Part shown: one piece after another, positions 1-5,730 of the stretch | Numbering within the stretch: position 1 is the first letter of the stretch | Layout: each line of letters begins with the position of its first letter | NCBI GenBank assembly: GCA_041569895.1 | Contig: JBFFXF010000320.1 | Location: 1-7,922 of the forward strand | Direction of reading: 5' to 3' | DNA from: JBFFXF01 sp041569895 | Lineage (GTDB): Bacteria; Planctomycetota; UBA8108; JACQVS01 | Length of the DNA stretch: 7,922 nt | The notes under the pieces: model-generated | What the model was told of the DNA's origin: nothing | Database searches by the model: none | Seen by the model: only the letters and a program-made list of their open reading frames with translations | Made by a program: the position numbers and the translations under genes

Positions 1-27
1 GACCGTGGACCGTGACCGTGCACCGTG
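1..27. repeat. short tandem repeat, GACCGT(G) units
   Basis: Three units, GACCGTG, GACCGT and GACCGTG, are followed by a degenerate one (CACCGTG), and the array may continue beyond the window edge. The mixture of 6- and 7-base units is the same as in the array at 5796-5858. It lies 75 bases beyond the stop codon of the DUF454 gene and in the same orientation relative to that gene as the other array is to dctM. It is non-coding as far as I can tell; an open frame across it on the plus strand has only low-complexity content. Confidence 0.8.
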
Positions 28-34
28 GGTCCGA

Positions 35-73
35 ACCGGGTACATAGGTAACACAGTAGACCGGGGACATAGG
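35..73. repeat. paired 14-base motif, possible insertion-sequence end remnant
   Basis: ACCGGGTACATAGG (35-48) recurs as ACCGGGGACATAGG (60-73), 13 of 14 bases identical with a 25-base period, and the first copy is followed by TAACAC. From memory, motifs of this kind (GTTACCTATGTNCCCGG on the other strand) occur near the ends of some IS481-type elements in environmental bacteria. No transposase is present in the window, so it could be a solo remnant, the edge of an element lying to the left, or an unrelated intergenic repeat. Confidence 0.4.
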
Positions 74-101
74 AGGACGAGGACGACGGGCGGAGGGCCC
101 C

Positions 102-587
102 CTATACGGAGTGGTGGTCCTCGGGGGGGAGTGGCGTCGAGGGGCGGCTCGTCGGAAGGCATGCCAGGAAGCCGGCGAGCGCGAGGCCGACGAGCGCCAG
201 CGTCACCCTGGCCGCCGTCGAATTCACGGTGAACGCGATCGACACGGCGAAGCACACCACCACGAGGACGATCGCGCCGACCTTCGCGCGCACCGGAATG
301 GTGCGGTCGCGCCGCCACTGGAGGATGAGCGGCCCGAACGCGCGACTCTCGAGGAGCCACCGGTACATGCGACTCGACGACCGCACATAACACGCGGCCG
401 CCAGGAGCAGAAACGGTGTCGTCGGCAGCACCGGCAGAAAGATCCCGACGGCGGCGAGCCCGACGCATATCGTGCCGCACGCCACCAGGATCCACCGCGC
501 GACGGGCGAGACCTCCTTCGGCGAATCCTCGCTCGGCGAGCTCTCGTTCCGCGAGCGCTCTTTCCGCGAGCTCACTTCGTGTTCCAT
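102..587 (-). CDS. DUF454 (YbaN-like) inner-membrane protein
   Basis: This encodes a 161-residue membrane protein of the DUF454/YbaN family, whose biochemical role is unknown. The diagnostic core is present: a hydrophobic segment at about 32-50, then LPVLPTTPF (51-59), a second hydrophobic stretch with CYVRSSSR, the fGP..W segment, and two further membrane segments at about 105-125 and 128-145. The start at 587 is preceded by GAGAGGA 4 bases upstream. No in-frame start follows before the conserved core, so the long charged N-terminal tail seems genuine. That tail (about residues 4-28) is a degenerate pentad repeat of the form x-E-x-S-(R/P), encoded by 15-base DNA repeats at 503-577. The C-terminus is short, Pro-rich and acidic. 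The gene follows the MCE operon after 175 bases, so it may be a read-through gene or a separate unit. The family call is firm; the function is unknown. Confidence 0.88.
   Translation of the reverse strand: MEHEVSSRKERSRNESSPSEDSPKEVSPVARWILVACGTICVGLAAVGIFLPVLPTTPFLLLAAACYVRSSSRMYRWLLESRAFGPLILQWRRDRTIPVRAKVGAIVLVVVCFAVSIAFTVNSTAARVTLALVGLALAGFLACLPTSRPSTPLPPEDHHSV
503..577. repeat. degenerate 15-base tandem repeat inside the DUF454 gene
   Basis: Five consecutive 15-base units begin at 503, 518, 533, 548 and 563. The last four share the pattern TCSGCGARNNCTCNN (for example TCGGCGAGCTCTCGT at 533-547). Being five codons long, the unit keeps frame. On the minus strand it encodes the charged N-terminal tail of the DUF454 protein, with pentads such as KEVSP, SEDSP, NESSP and KERSR. 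The units have diverged, so this is an old or selected expansion, not a fresh one. Confidence 0.7.
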
Positions 588-762
588 GACGTCCTCTCGG
601 CCTCCTCCGCAAGCCGACTATGTCGCCACCGCGCCGGAAGTCAACCACCAGCCGATTCTCCTGGCGCGGCGAGTGAACCACCGCGAATCGGCCCGGGTGG
701 GGGTGGGGGAGGACTCACGCCGGTCGGACGCGACGGGTCGTGGCGGTCCGGGGACCTGACGC
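588..762. other. 175-base gap between MCE operon and DUF454 gene
   Basis: No open frame with plausible content is seen here. It contains an 8-base inverted repeat (GCCGATTC at 651-658, GAATCGGC at 685-692, 26-base loop), a G-rich run at 693-711 on the plus strand, and a short palindrome (GGTCC/GGACC, 745-756). None is followed by a T-tract on the minus strand, so no Rho-independent terminator can be called. The Shine-Dalgarno sequence of the DUF454 gene is at its left edge. I cannot identify a promoter. Confidence 0.5.
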
Positions 763-1464
763 TCAGCCCCGGCCCACGGCCTCGCGCGGCTCTTCCTGGC
801 CGCTGGCGCCGTCGGATCGGTGGCGCAGCCAGGCGAGCATGTCGTCGATGACCGTGTCGACGGCGATCCCGAACGCGGCGACCGAGCCGGCTGCGTCGAA
901 GGACTCGACGGCGACGCGACTCGAGAACGTCTTCGCATCAATGAGCACGCTCCTGCGACCGTCGACCAGCTCCGCCCGCACCTCGACGACGACGGCGCCC
1001 GGCTCGGTGGTCGCGTCGTGGTGGAACGCGAGGATCTCGGTCGCCAGCGTGAGGTCTGCGGTCAGAGGCCTTCGGGACGCCGAGCGCACCACGCGACGGC
1101 GTTCCAGCTTCTCGAGGAGCAGGGTCACGAATCGACGCGTCGGCGGCTCGACCCACCCCGCGAACTGATAGAAGCCGCTGGTCAGCGCGTCTCGACGGAA
1201 GAGGATCTTTCGACTGTCGATGAACGAGTTCGCGACCATCGGCTCGATGTAGAGGTGGAGGTCGTTCGGGGGCTGCGCGGACGTCGTCACGTCGAGCTCC
1301 GCGTCCGGCGATTTCGGCAGCTCCAGCAGGTAGTGGGTGGTTCCCGGCGTGTCGCGGGGCGGCAGAAACGTGCAGCCCGCGAGCACCGCGACCAGGGCGA
1401 GCAGCCCGGCGAGGCGCGCGGCCCGCGCGGATCGGTGGCTGGGCCGGGATACCGAAATCGTCAT
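763..1464 (-). CDS. MCE-transporter auxiliary lipoprotein (PqiC / ABC_trans_aux-like)
   Basis: A 233-residue lipoprotein, the last gene of the four-gene lipid-transport operon. The signal peptide is clear: a basic N-terminus (R7 to R17), a hydrophobic stretch at 18-30, and the lipobox L28-A29-G30-C31. Cys31 would be lipidated, and the +2 residue is Thr, not Asp, consistent with outer-membrane sorting. The mature part resembles the auxiliary lipoproteins that accompany MCE transporters (PqiC type, PF03886): an early HYLLELP strand, the 'LYIEPMVANSFIDSRKILFRRD' region with its I..R..Y/F theme, and a late domain where AVDTVIDDMLAWL closes the fold. The ATG at 1464 overlaps the stop of the MCE gene by 4 bases (ATGA) and has a strong purine-rich GGGGGAG upstream, so the start is secure. 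It probably bridges the MCE ring to the outer membrane. The family is assigned from context plus these features; the detailed role is inferred. Confidence 0.82.
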   Translation of the reverse strand: MTISVSRPSHRSARAARLAGLLALVAVLAGCTFLPPRDTPGTTHYLLELPKSPDAELDVTTSAQPPNDLHLYIEPMVANSFIDSRKILFRRDALTSGFYQFAGWVEPPTRRFVTLLLEKLERRRVVRSASRRPLTADLTLATEILAFHHDATTEPGAVVVEVRAELVDGRRSVLIDAKTFSSRVAVESFDAAGSVAAFGIAVDTVIDDMLAWLRHRSDGASGQEEPREAVGRG

Positions 1465-2288
1465 CGGCTCTCCCCCTCCCCCGGCCCGAGGTCGGACGTC
1501 GACGGACCGACCAGGAGCGCCCGCGGATCGTCGAAGCGCTCGAGAGTCGTCGCGAGGCTCTCGGTGGCGCGTGCGACGCCGTCGGACAGCCGATTCATGT
1601 TCTGGGACAGCGAGAAGCTCGCCTTCCGGACCGCGGCGTCGACGTTCCCGGCGACCTCGCGGAGGTCCGAGATCAGCGCCAGCGACTCACCGAGCAGCCT
1701 GTCGACGCGCTCGTTCTTGCTTGCCACGGTCTCCGTGAAGCTCTCGAGGTTCTTGAGGATCTGCGAGAACCGCTCGCGGTTCTCCTGCGACAGGAACTCC
1801 GCCGCGCGCTTGGCGACGACGTTCGCGTCCTCGATGACCTCGGGCAGGCCCTCGATCATGCGCTCGAGTCGCGGCTGGCCCTCCGGAATCAGCGGGCTCT
1901 CCATCGACGGCGCCGCCTCGGAGAGCAGCTCCGCGTCCGACGTGCCGCCGAGGATGTCGATGCTCGCGATCCCCGTCAGGAAGTTGCGCTCGACGTACGC
2001 GCGCGAGTCGGTCTTCACCGGCGTCCCCTCGCGCACCTCGATGGTCACCTTGACGCGCTCGATGTCGTCCTCGAGGATCTCGAGACCGCGCACGCGGCCG
2101 ACGCGAATGCCGCGCATGCTGACGGTGCTGTCGACGTCCAGACCGGCGAGCGAGTGCTCCCGGAAGAGGACGGTGTAGGTCTCGGTCTCCTCACTCCGGT
2201 CGGAGAGCCACAGCGTGGCCGCCACCACGGCAGCCGCGAGGATCAGCGCCACCGAGCCGACGAGGGTGTACTTTGCTTGAGATTCCAT
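1461..2288 (-). CDS. MlaD-like MCE-domain protein
   Basis: A 275-residue substrate-binding component of an Mla-type lipid transporter. One N-terminal membrane helix (about residues 8-28) anchors it in the inner membrane, with the rest in the periplasm. The MCE domain spans about 37-115. It begins with TVLFREHSLAGLDVDSTV, carries the typical MRGIRVGRV (58-66), and ends in the conserved FLTGIASIDILGG (103-115). After an acidic, Pro-containing linker, residues 135-250 are mostly helical heptad-like sequence (LERMIEGLPEVIEDANVVAKR onward). This suits the long C-terminal helices by which MCE hexamers build a channel. The tail is Gly/Glu-rich. The start lies 5 bases after the ATPase stop, with GGAG 12 bases upstream, and the stop overlaps the lipoprotein start. 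It is longer than E. coli MlaD (about 183 residues) but ordinary for single-MCE proteins with helical tails. Confidence 0.93.
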   Translation of the reverse strand: MESQAKYTLVGSVALILAAAVVAATLWLSDRSEETETYTVLFREHSLAGLDVDSTVSMRGIRVGRVRGLEILEDDIERVKVTIEVREGTPVKTDSRAYVERNFLTGIASIDILGGTSDAELLSEAAPSMESPLIPEGQPRLERMIEGLPEVIEDANVVAKRAAEFLSQENRERFSQILKNLESFTETVASKNERVDRLLGESLALISDLREVAGNVDAAVRKASFSLSQNMNRLSDGVARATESLATTLERFDDPRALLVGPSTSDLGPGEGESR

Positions 2289-2293
2289 GGCGA

Positions 2294-3052
2294 TTACTCG
2301 CTCCGTGACGAGAAGTACGATCGGATCCAGGGATGATCGGACGAGCGGACCTCCGACAGCGTACCGTCCGCCAGGACGCGCCGCTCCCCGAGAACAATGA
2401 TACGGTCCACGATCCCCTCGAGGGTCTCGAGATCGTGCGTGCTGAGCACGACCGTCAGGCCGAGGCTGTCGGACAGGGTGCGCACCAGCGAATCGAAGGC
2501 CCGGGCGTTGATCGAGTCGAGCCCGGAGGTCGGCTCGTCCAGGAAGAGCAGCTCGGGCTCGAGCGCGAGCGCCCGCGCGAGGCCGGCCCGCTTGACCATG
2601 CCGCCCGACAGCTCGCTCGGCATCTTCGCCGCGACGTCCCGGTCGAGGCCGCTGAGACGGAGCCGCAGCTCGACCACCGAGCGCACCAGCTCCGGCGGCA
2701 GGCGCATCGACTCCCGCAGCGGCAGGGCCACGTTCTCCCCGACCGTGAGCGCCGAGAAGAGGGCGCCGTTCTGGAAGAGGACCCCGAAGCGGTTCTTGAT
2801 CCGCGAAAGCTGCCTCTCGTCGTCCGTCGACCAGATGTCCTCGCCGAAGAGCCGCACGCGGCCGGCGGTCGGTCTCAGGAGGCGGATGATCTCCTTCAGC
2901 AGCACGGTCTTTCCGGACCCGCTGGCGCCGATCAGCGCGACTACCGTCCCGGGCTCGATCGCGAACGAGACCTCCTCATGGACGATCTGGCGGCCGAATC
3001 GGGTCGCGATCCCGTCCACCTCGATGATCGGTGTGGTGCCGTTGCCGCTCAT
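2294..3052 (-). CDS. MlaF-like ABC transporter ATP-binding protein
   Basis: A 252-residue cytoplasmic ATPase that powers the adjacent lipid permease. All nucleotide-binding motifs are intact: Walker A GASGSGKT (42-49), Q-loop LFQNGALF (Gln94), signature LSGGM (148-152), Walker B LLFLDE (168-173) with D-loop SGLD (176-179), and switch His206 in STHD. The GALF sequence right after the Q-loop and the LSGGM variant of the signature (M in place of Q) are typical of the MlaF/Mkl subgroup of MCE-associated ATPases, which supports the assignment beyond generic ABC membership. The length is close to E. coli MlaF (269). The ATG at 3052 lies 5 bases after the permease stop and the stop is 5 bases before the MCE gene, so the genes are almost certainly co-transcribed. 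The ribosome-binding site is weak, so translation may be coupled. No key residue is missing. Confidence 0.95.
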   Translation of the reverse strand: MSGNGTTPIIEVDGIATRFGRQIVHEEVSFAIEPGTVVALIGASGSGKTVLLKEIIRLLRPTAGRVRLFGEDIWSTDDERQLSRIKNRFGVLFQNGALFSALTVGENVALPLRESMRLPPELVRSVVELRLRLSGLDRDVAAKMPSELSGGMVKRAGLARALALEPELLFLDEPTSGLDSINARAFDSLVRTLSDSLGLTVVLSTHDLETLEGIVDRIIVLGERRVLADGTLSEVRSSDHPWIRSYFSSRSE

Positions 3053-3057
3053 TGGCG

Positions 3058-4203
3058 TCAGATCCCGAGTTCCTGGAAGACCACCGCGAACCCCGCGTTC
3101 AGCAGGATGACGCAGACGATGCTCTGGACGACCGTCGCCGTCGTGTTGATGCCGACGCTGCGCGTGTTGTTCTCGACGGTGAGGCCCTTGAGGCAGCCGA
3201 TCACGGCGATGAAGAGCGCGAAGACCGGCGCCTTCGACAGGCCGACGAAGAGGTGGTCGGTCGAGAAGGCGAACTGCAGCCGCTCGGTGAAGGTCGCCGG
3301 GGAGACGTCGAGGTAGCGGTCGGCGATCACCATCCCCCCGAGAACGCCGACCACGTCACCGACGAACGTCAGCAGCGGCATCGCGAGCACCAGCGCCACG
3401 ATCCTGGGCAGGACGAGCACCCGGAGCGGCGACAGCCCGAGGACGCGCATGGCGTCGACCTCCTCGTTCAGCTTCATCGAGCCGATCTGCGCCGCGAACG
3501 CGGAGCCCGAACGACCGGCGAGGATGATGGCGACGATGATCGGCGAGAGCTCACGAGCCATCGCGATCGAGACACCGTCGACGATGAAGATATTGGCGCC
3601 GTACTTCTCGATCTGCGCGGCGAAGAGATAGGCGACGACGATCCCGATCAGGAGCATGACCAGCGACACGATGCCGAGCGCGTCGACGCACACCCGCTCG
3701 AACTGGATGGCGCACTCCTTCAGGCGCAGCGTCGCGGGCCGAACCATGGTCGACGCGAGACCCGACAGGCACTCGCCCAGGAACGAGACGAGCCTGACGA
3801 AGTACCGCAGCCCCCGCAGCGTCACCGAGCCGACTCGCTGGAGCGGGTCGAGGCGCGGCGGCTCGAGCGGTATCTCGCCCCGCTCGCCGAGGCGCCTCGC
3901 GACGAGCTCGGCGATGCGCCGGTGTCGATCGTCGAATCCCGTCAACGACACCTCGGCCAGCGTGCCGCCGCACCGCTCGACGGAGGACAGCGCCGTCATC
4001 GCCCCGGCGGTGTCGAGCGCCTCGAGCCGGCTGCCGTCCAGGACGACTTTCTTCCCGTTGCGGACCGGCCTCGTCGCGCACAGCCCCTCCACGCTCGCGG
4101 CGAGCGCCTCGAGCGAGGCGAGTCGCCACGTGTCGCGGAGCTCGAGGACGACCTTGCCGTCCTCCTCGCGCACCGTGAGGTAGTGCGTCTGGGGTCGTGT
4201 CAT
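3058..4203 (-). CDS. MlaE-like lipid permease with N-terminal STAS domain (MlaB-MlaE fusion)
   Basis: A 381-residue protein, first gene of the MCE operon. Residues 1 to about 110 look like a STAS domain: a strand-rich start, then VVLDGSRLEALDTAGAMTAL, where Asp64-Thr65-Ala66-Gly67 matches the DTGG loop of E. coli MlaB (Thr52). About residues 155-381 form the MlaE/YrbE permease domain with several hydrophobic segments. Its conserved stretch is complete: ARELSPIIVAIILAGRSGSA (216-235) followed by IGSMKLNEEVDAM (240-252), the cytoplasmic coupling region that contacts the ATPase. E. coli encodes MlaB and MlaE separately; fused forms are known in other bacteria. The ATG at 4203 has only a weak ribosome-binding site, but the STAS homology begins immediately after it. 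The preceding 447-base gap makes it the likely operon head. Two dimeric permeases, two ATPases and an MCE hexamer are expected to assemble. Confidence 0.93.
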   Translation of the reverse strand: MTRPQTHYLTVREEDGKVVLELRDTWRLASLEALAASVEGLCATRPVRNGKKVVLDGSRLEALDTAGAMTALSSVERCGGTLAEVSLTGFDDRHRRIAELVARRLGERGEIPLEPPRLDPLQRVGSVTLRGLRYFVRLVSFLGECLSGLASTMVRPATLRLKECAIQFERVCVDALGIVSLVMLLIGIVVAYLFAAQIEKYGANIFIVDGVSIAMARELSPIIVAIILAGRSGSAFAAQIGSMKLNEEVDAMRVLGLSPLRVLVLPRIVALVLAMPLLTFVGDVVGVLGGMVIADRYLDVSPATFTERLQFAFSTDHLFVGLSKAPVFALFIAVIGCLKGLTVENNTRSVGINTTATVVQSIVCVILLNAGFAVVFQELGI

Positions 4204-4259
4204 CGTTGCCAGGATCTCGCGCGGTGGATCAACAGCCGCGCCTCCGTCGGGCGGCTTGG

Positions 4260-4278
4260 CGTGCGCTCGGGGCGCACG
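4260..4278 (-). promoter_or_regulatory. perfect 7-base hairpin in the putative MCE operon leader
   Basis: CGTGCGC (4260-4266) and GCGCACG (4272-4278) form a perfect stem with a 5-base loop, 56 bases before the permease start codon. No T-tract follows on the minus strand, so it is not a standard terminator. It could be a leader hairpin or an operator half-site pair, but in DNA this GC-rich a stem of this size can arise by chance. Confidence 0.3.
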
Positions 4279-4302
4279 GGTGCCGGCGGGATGGGTCGGC
4301 CG

Positions 4303-4351
4303 GGTCTCCGGGATCTCCTGGATCGGCGAAGCCCCGGTCTCCGGTCTCCGG
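4303..4351. repeat. imperfect GGTCTCCGG repeats
   Basis: GGTCTCCGG occurs at 4303-4311, 4336-4344 and 4343-4351, the last two overlapping as a 7-base tandem. A related GGATCTCCTGG sits at 4311-4321. The spacing is not regular. The motif resembles the CTCGGAT units at 5731-5757 only loosely. It may be a local duplication or clustered binding sites upstream of the MCE operon. Confidence 0.45.
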
Positions 4352-4575
4352 ATGATGCAACGATACCGGCCGCGGGCCCTCGGCGCCAGCCCGGGCCGTG
4401 GGAAGGTTGCTGGAGGGGGGGCCGATAAAGCGGCCCATGCGCCGCAACCGCGCAGCGCCGGACGGGGGGAAGGGCGCGGTGTCGCGGGGCGCCGCCGGCC
4501 GCCCGGGCGACCCCTCGAGGTGCCCGGGACGGGTCGACTCAGCCGGCGGCCCGCCTCATGCCGCTCACGCGACCG

Positions 4576-4659
4576 TCACGCCACCCGCCTTCACGCCACC
4601 CGCCTTCACGCCACCCGCCTTCACGCCACCCGCCTTCACGCCACCCGCCTTCACGCCAC
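4576..4659. repeat. 15-base tandem repeat, five perfect copies plus a partial
   Basis: The unit TCACGCCACCCGCCT is repeated perfectly five times (4576-4650), followed by a partial copy (TCACGCCAC, 4651-4659). The TCA that begins the partial copy is, on the minus strand, the TGA stop of the pentapeptide-repeat gene, so the array starts exactly at the end of that gene. The unit is five codons long, and no copy-to-copy divergence is seen, suggesting recent expansion or active homogenisation. There are no unique spacers, so it is not a CRISPR array. Confidence 0.95.
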
Positions 4660-5397
4660 GCCATGGCGCTGCGGTCGCGGGAAGCGCTCGACGCGACCGC
4701 CGGTGGCGGTGGCGGTGGCGGTGGCGACCTCGGCGGCCTCGACGGGGCGGTTCTTGGAGCCCTTCTTGGCGATTCTCAGGATCCGGCGCCAGTGCTTGAC
4801 GCCCGTGAGCACCGCGTTGTCCATGAGCGCGTGCTCGAAGTGCGTCCCCTGGACGCTCGACGACTGCAGGTTGGTGTCCCGCAGGTCGGCGGACGTGAGG
4901 TCGGCGCCGTCGAGGCGCGACTGCCGGAGGATGGCGCCACGCATCGCCGCGCCGGCGAGGTTCGCTCCGGAGAGCTCCGCTCCGCTGAGATTGGCGTTCT
5001 CGAGATCGACCTGGGTCAGGTGGCGGCCGGGCTCGACCTCGTTGACGATCTCCCACACCAGACGCCACTTCTTCGAGAACGTCGTCTGCTTGTCGATCCG
5101 CGTCTCGTGGAGCGAGGCGAACTCGAGATTGGCCGCATGGAAGTTGGCCCGACCGAGGTTGGCGCCCATCAGCGAGCTGCGCTGGAGGTCCGCGCCGAAG
5201 AAGCTCGACCCGACCAGCGAGCAGCCCGACAGGTTCGCCTGGCTGAGATCGGCCCGGTGGAAGTCGTATCCCTCGAGGGTCATGCCCGAGAGGTTGGCGC
5301 CCGACAGGTCGGGCTGGACCTCGGGGTGGATCACCCGCCAGGTGTTCCACGCTTCCGGGCCTTCCTGAAGCCTCGCCACGTGCTCTTGATTCGCCAT
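4651..5397 (-). CDS. pentapeptide-repeat protein
   Basis: A 248-residue protein dominated by A(D/N)LXX pentads. Two right-handed beta-helix blocks are visible. The first has central Leu/Phe at every fifth residue from 31 to 96; the second runs from 127 to 197. A non-repeat linker (about 102-126, including KKWRLVWEIVNE) separates them. The N-terminal cap EAWNTWR...PDLSGANL is a recurrent opening in this family. The blocks are regular, with only Ser/Gly/Met/Val substitutions. No signal peptide is seen, so it is probably cytosolic. The C-terminal 45 residues are basic then low-complexity: (AT)4 at 225-232, encoded by a hexamer repeat, and a tail ending in the first bases of a 15-base array. The start at 5397 is chosen over 5508 because GGAGGAGAGG lies just upstream and the cap begins there. 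Members range from gyrase-protecting to structural proteins; the function here is unknown. Confidence 0.88.
   Translation of the reverse strand: MANQEHVARLQEGPEAWNTWRVIHPEVQPDLSGANLSGMTLEGYDFHRADLSQANLSGCSLVGSSFFGADLQRSSLMGANLGRANFHAANLEFASLHETRIDKQTTFSKKWRLVWEIVNEVEPGRHLTQVDLENANLSGAELSGANLAGAAMRGAILRQSRLDGADLTSADLRDTNLQSSSVQGTHFEHALMDNAVLTGVKHWRRILRIAKKGSKNRPVEAAEVATATATATGGRVERFPRPQRHGVA
4701..4724. repeat. hexanucleotide repeat (CGGTGG)4 inside the pentapeptide gene
   Basis: Four perfect CGGTGG copies lie within the 3' part of the pentapeptide gene. On the minus strand they encode the alternating Ala-Thr run at residues 225-232. Six-base changes keep frame, so copy number could vary without breaking the protein. 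The run lies outside the beta-helix, between the basic segment and the tail. Confidence 0.85.
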
Positions 5398-5607
5398 TGG
5401 AGTCCTCTCCTCCTCTATTCGATCGACCGCGCCAGCGGTACCAGGAACCAAACCACGTCTTCCCATAAGGCAAGGCCCGTGCCCGCCCGCCGACTCCGTA
5501 AGTCCCACGGGGGAACGAGTTCAGTCGGATGAAGGGCGCTGGAACGGGGCAGCGGATGGACTTCGTGTCTACCGGGGCGACGCTTTTGTTGGGGGCGGAA
5601 ACCAGGG

Positions 5608-5698
5608 GTTTTTCGCGAGTTTTTCGCGGATTTCGCAGACAGCGGAAGATTCCGCAAGTTGGTAACGGCCCGCAGATTACGCAGATTACGCAGAGAGA
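5608..5698. repeat. imperfect 11-base and 9-base repeats (GTTTTTCGCG; GCAGATTAC)
   Basis: GTTTTTCGCGA recurs as GTTTTTCGCGG (5608-5629, allowing one base at the edge) followed by a shorter ATTTCGCAG. After a 33-base stretch with the GCGGAA/TTCCGC palindrome, GCAGATTAC is present twice (5672-5689) followed by the variant GCAGAGAGA. From memory, sequences of this 'cgcagattacgcag' type recur in intergenic DNA of many environmental bacteria. No coding or known regulatory role is visible. Confidence 0.7.
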
Positions 5699-5730
5699 GG
5701 ACCTCGGAACATCGGACCGCCGATCTCTGT

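Larger units (their letters stand above)
4204..4650. other. 447-base intergenic region upstream of the MCE operon
   Basis: This region separates the pentapeptide gene (stop 4651-4653) from the permease start. It holds the 15-base tandem array at 4576-4650 (described separately). There is a very GC-rich stretch at 4440-4560, and several GGTCTCCGG-like repeats at 4303-4351. There are also two small hairpins: 4260-4278 near the permease, and GGGCCG/CGGCCC at 4419-4436. A minus-strand open frame at 4229-4447 and plus-strand frames across the region have biased, low-complexity composition, so I do not call genes. The MCE operon promoter and any terminator of the pentapeptide gene should lie here. 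I see no convincing -35/-10 pair and no hairpin with a T-tract. Confidence 0.6.

Noticed and set aside
651..692. GCCGATTC/GAATCGGC inverted repeat as a terminator after the MCE operon
   Set aside because: The loop is 26 bases, and no T-tract follows on the minus strand; it could be chance.
820..2178. Long plus-strand open frame (452 codons) opposite the lipoprotein and MCE genes
   Set aside because: It is antisense to two well-supported genes and very rich in Arg/Asp/Glu/Gln, the composition expected from the opposite strand of GC-rich codons. No domain is recognisable.
3031..4428. Long plus-strand open frame (465 codons) opposite the permease
   Set aside because: Antisense shadow of a clear MlaE-type gene, with hydrophilic, Arg/Asp/His/Gln-rich content and no motif; it also runs into the intergenic region without a plausible start context.
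4419..4436. GGGCCG/CGGCCC hairpin as a terminator of the pentapeptide gene
   Set aside because: The 6-base stem with a 6-base loop has no T-tract on either side, and it lies about 215 bases beyond the stop codon.
4229..4447. 72-codon minus-strand open frame before the MCE operon
   Set aside because: Pro/Arg/Gly-rich, no motif, and the encoded GDPGDPADP pattern comes from local DNA repeats; no supporting start signal.
4576..4659. Possible CRISPR array
   Set aside because: The 15-base units are directly adjacent with no spacers, so this is an ordinary tandem repeat.
5398..5508. Upstream start for the pentapeptide protein at 5508
   Set aside because: The extra 37 residues have no resemblance to the family cap, whereas the ATG at 5397 has a strong GGAGGAGAGG just before it.
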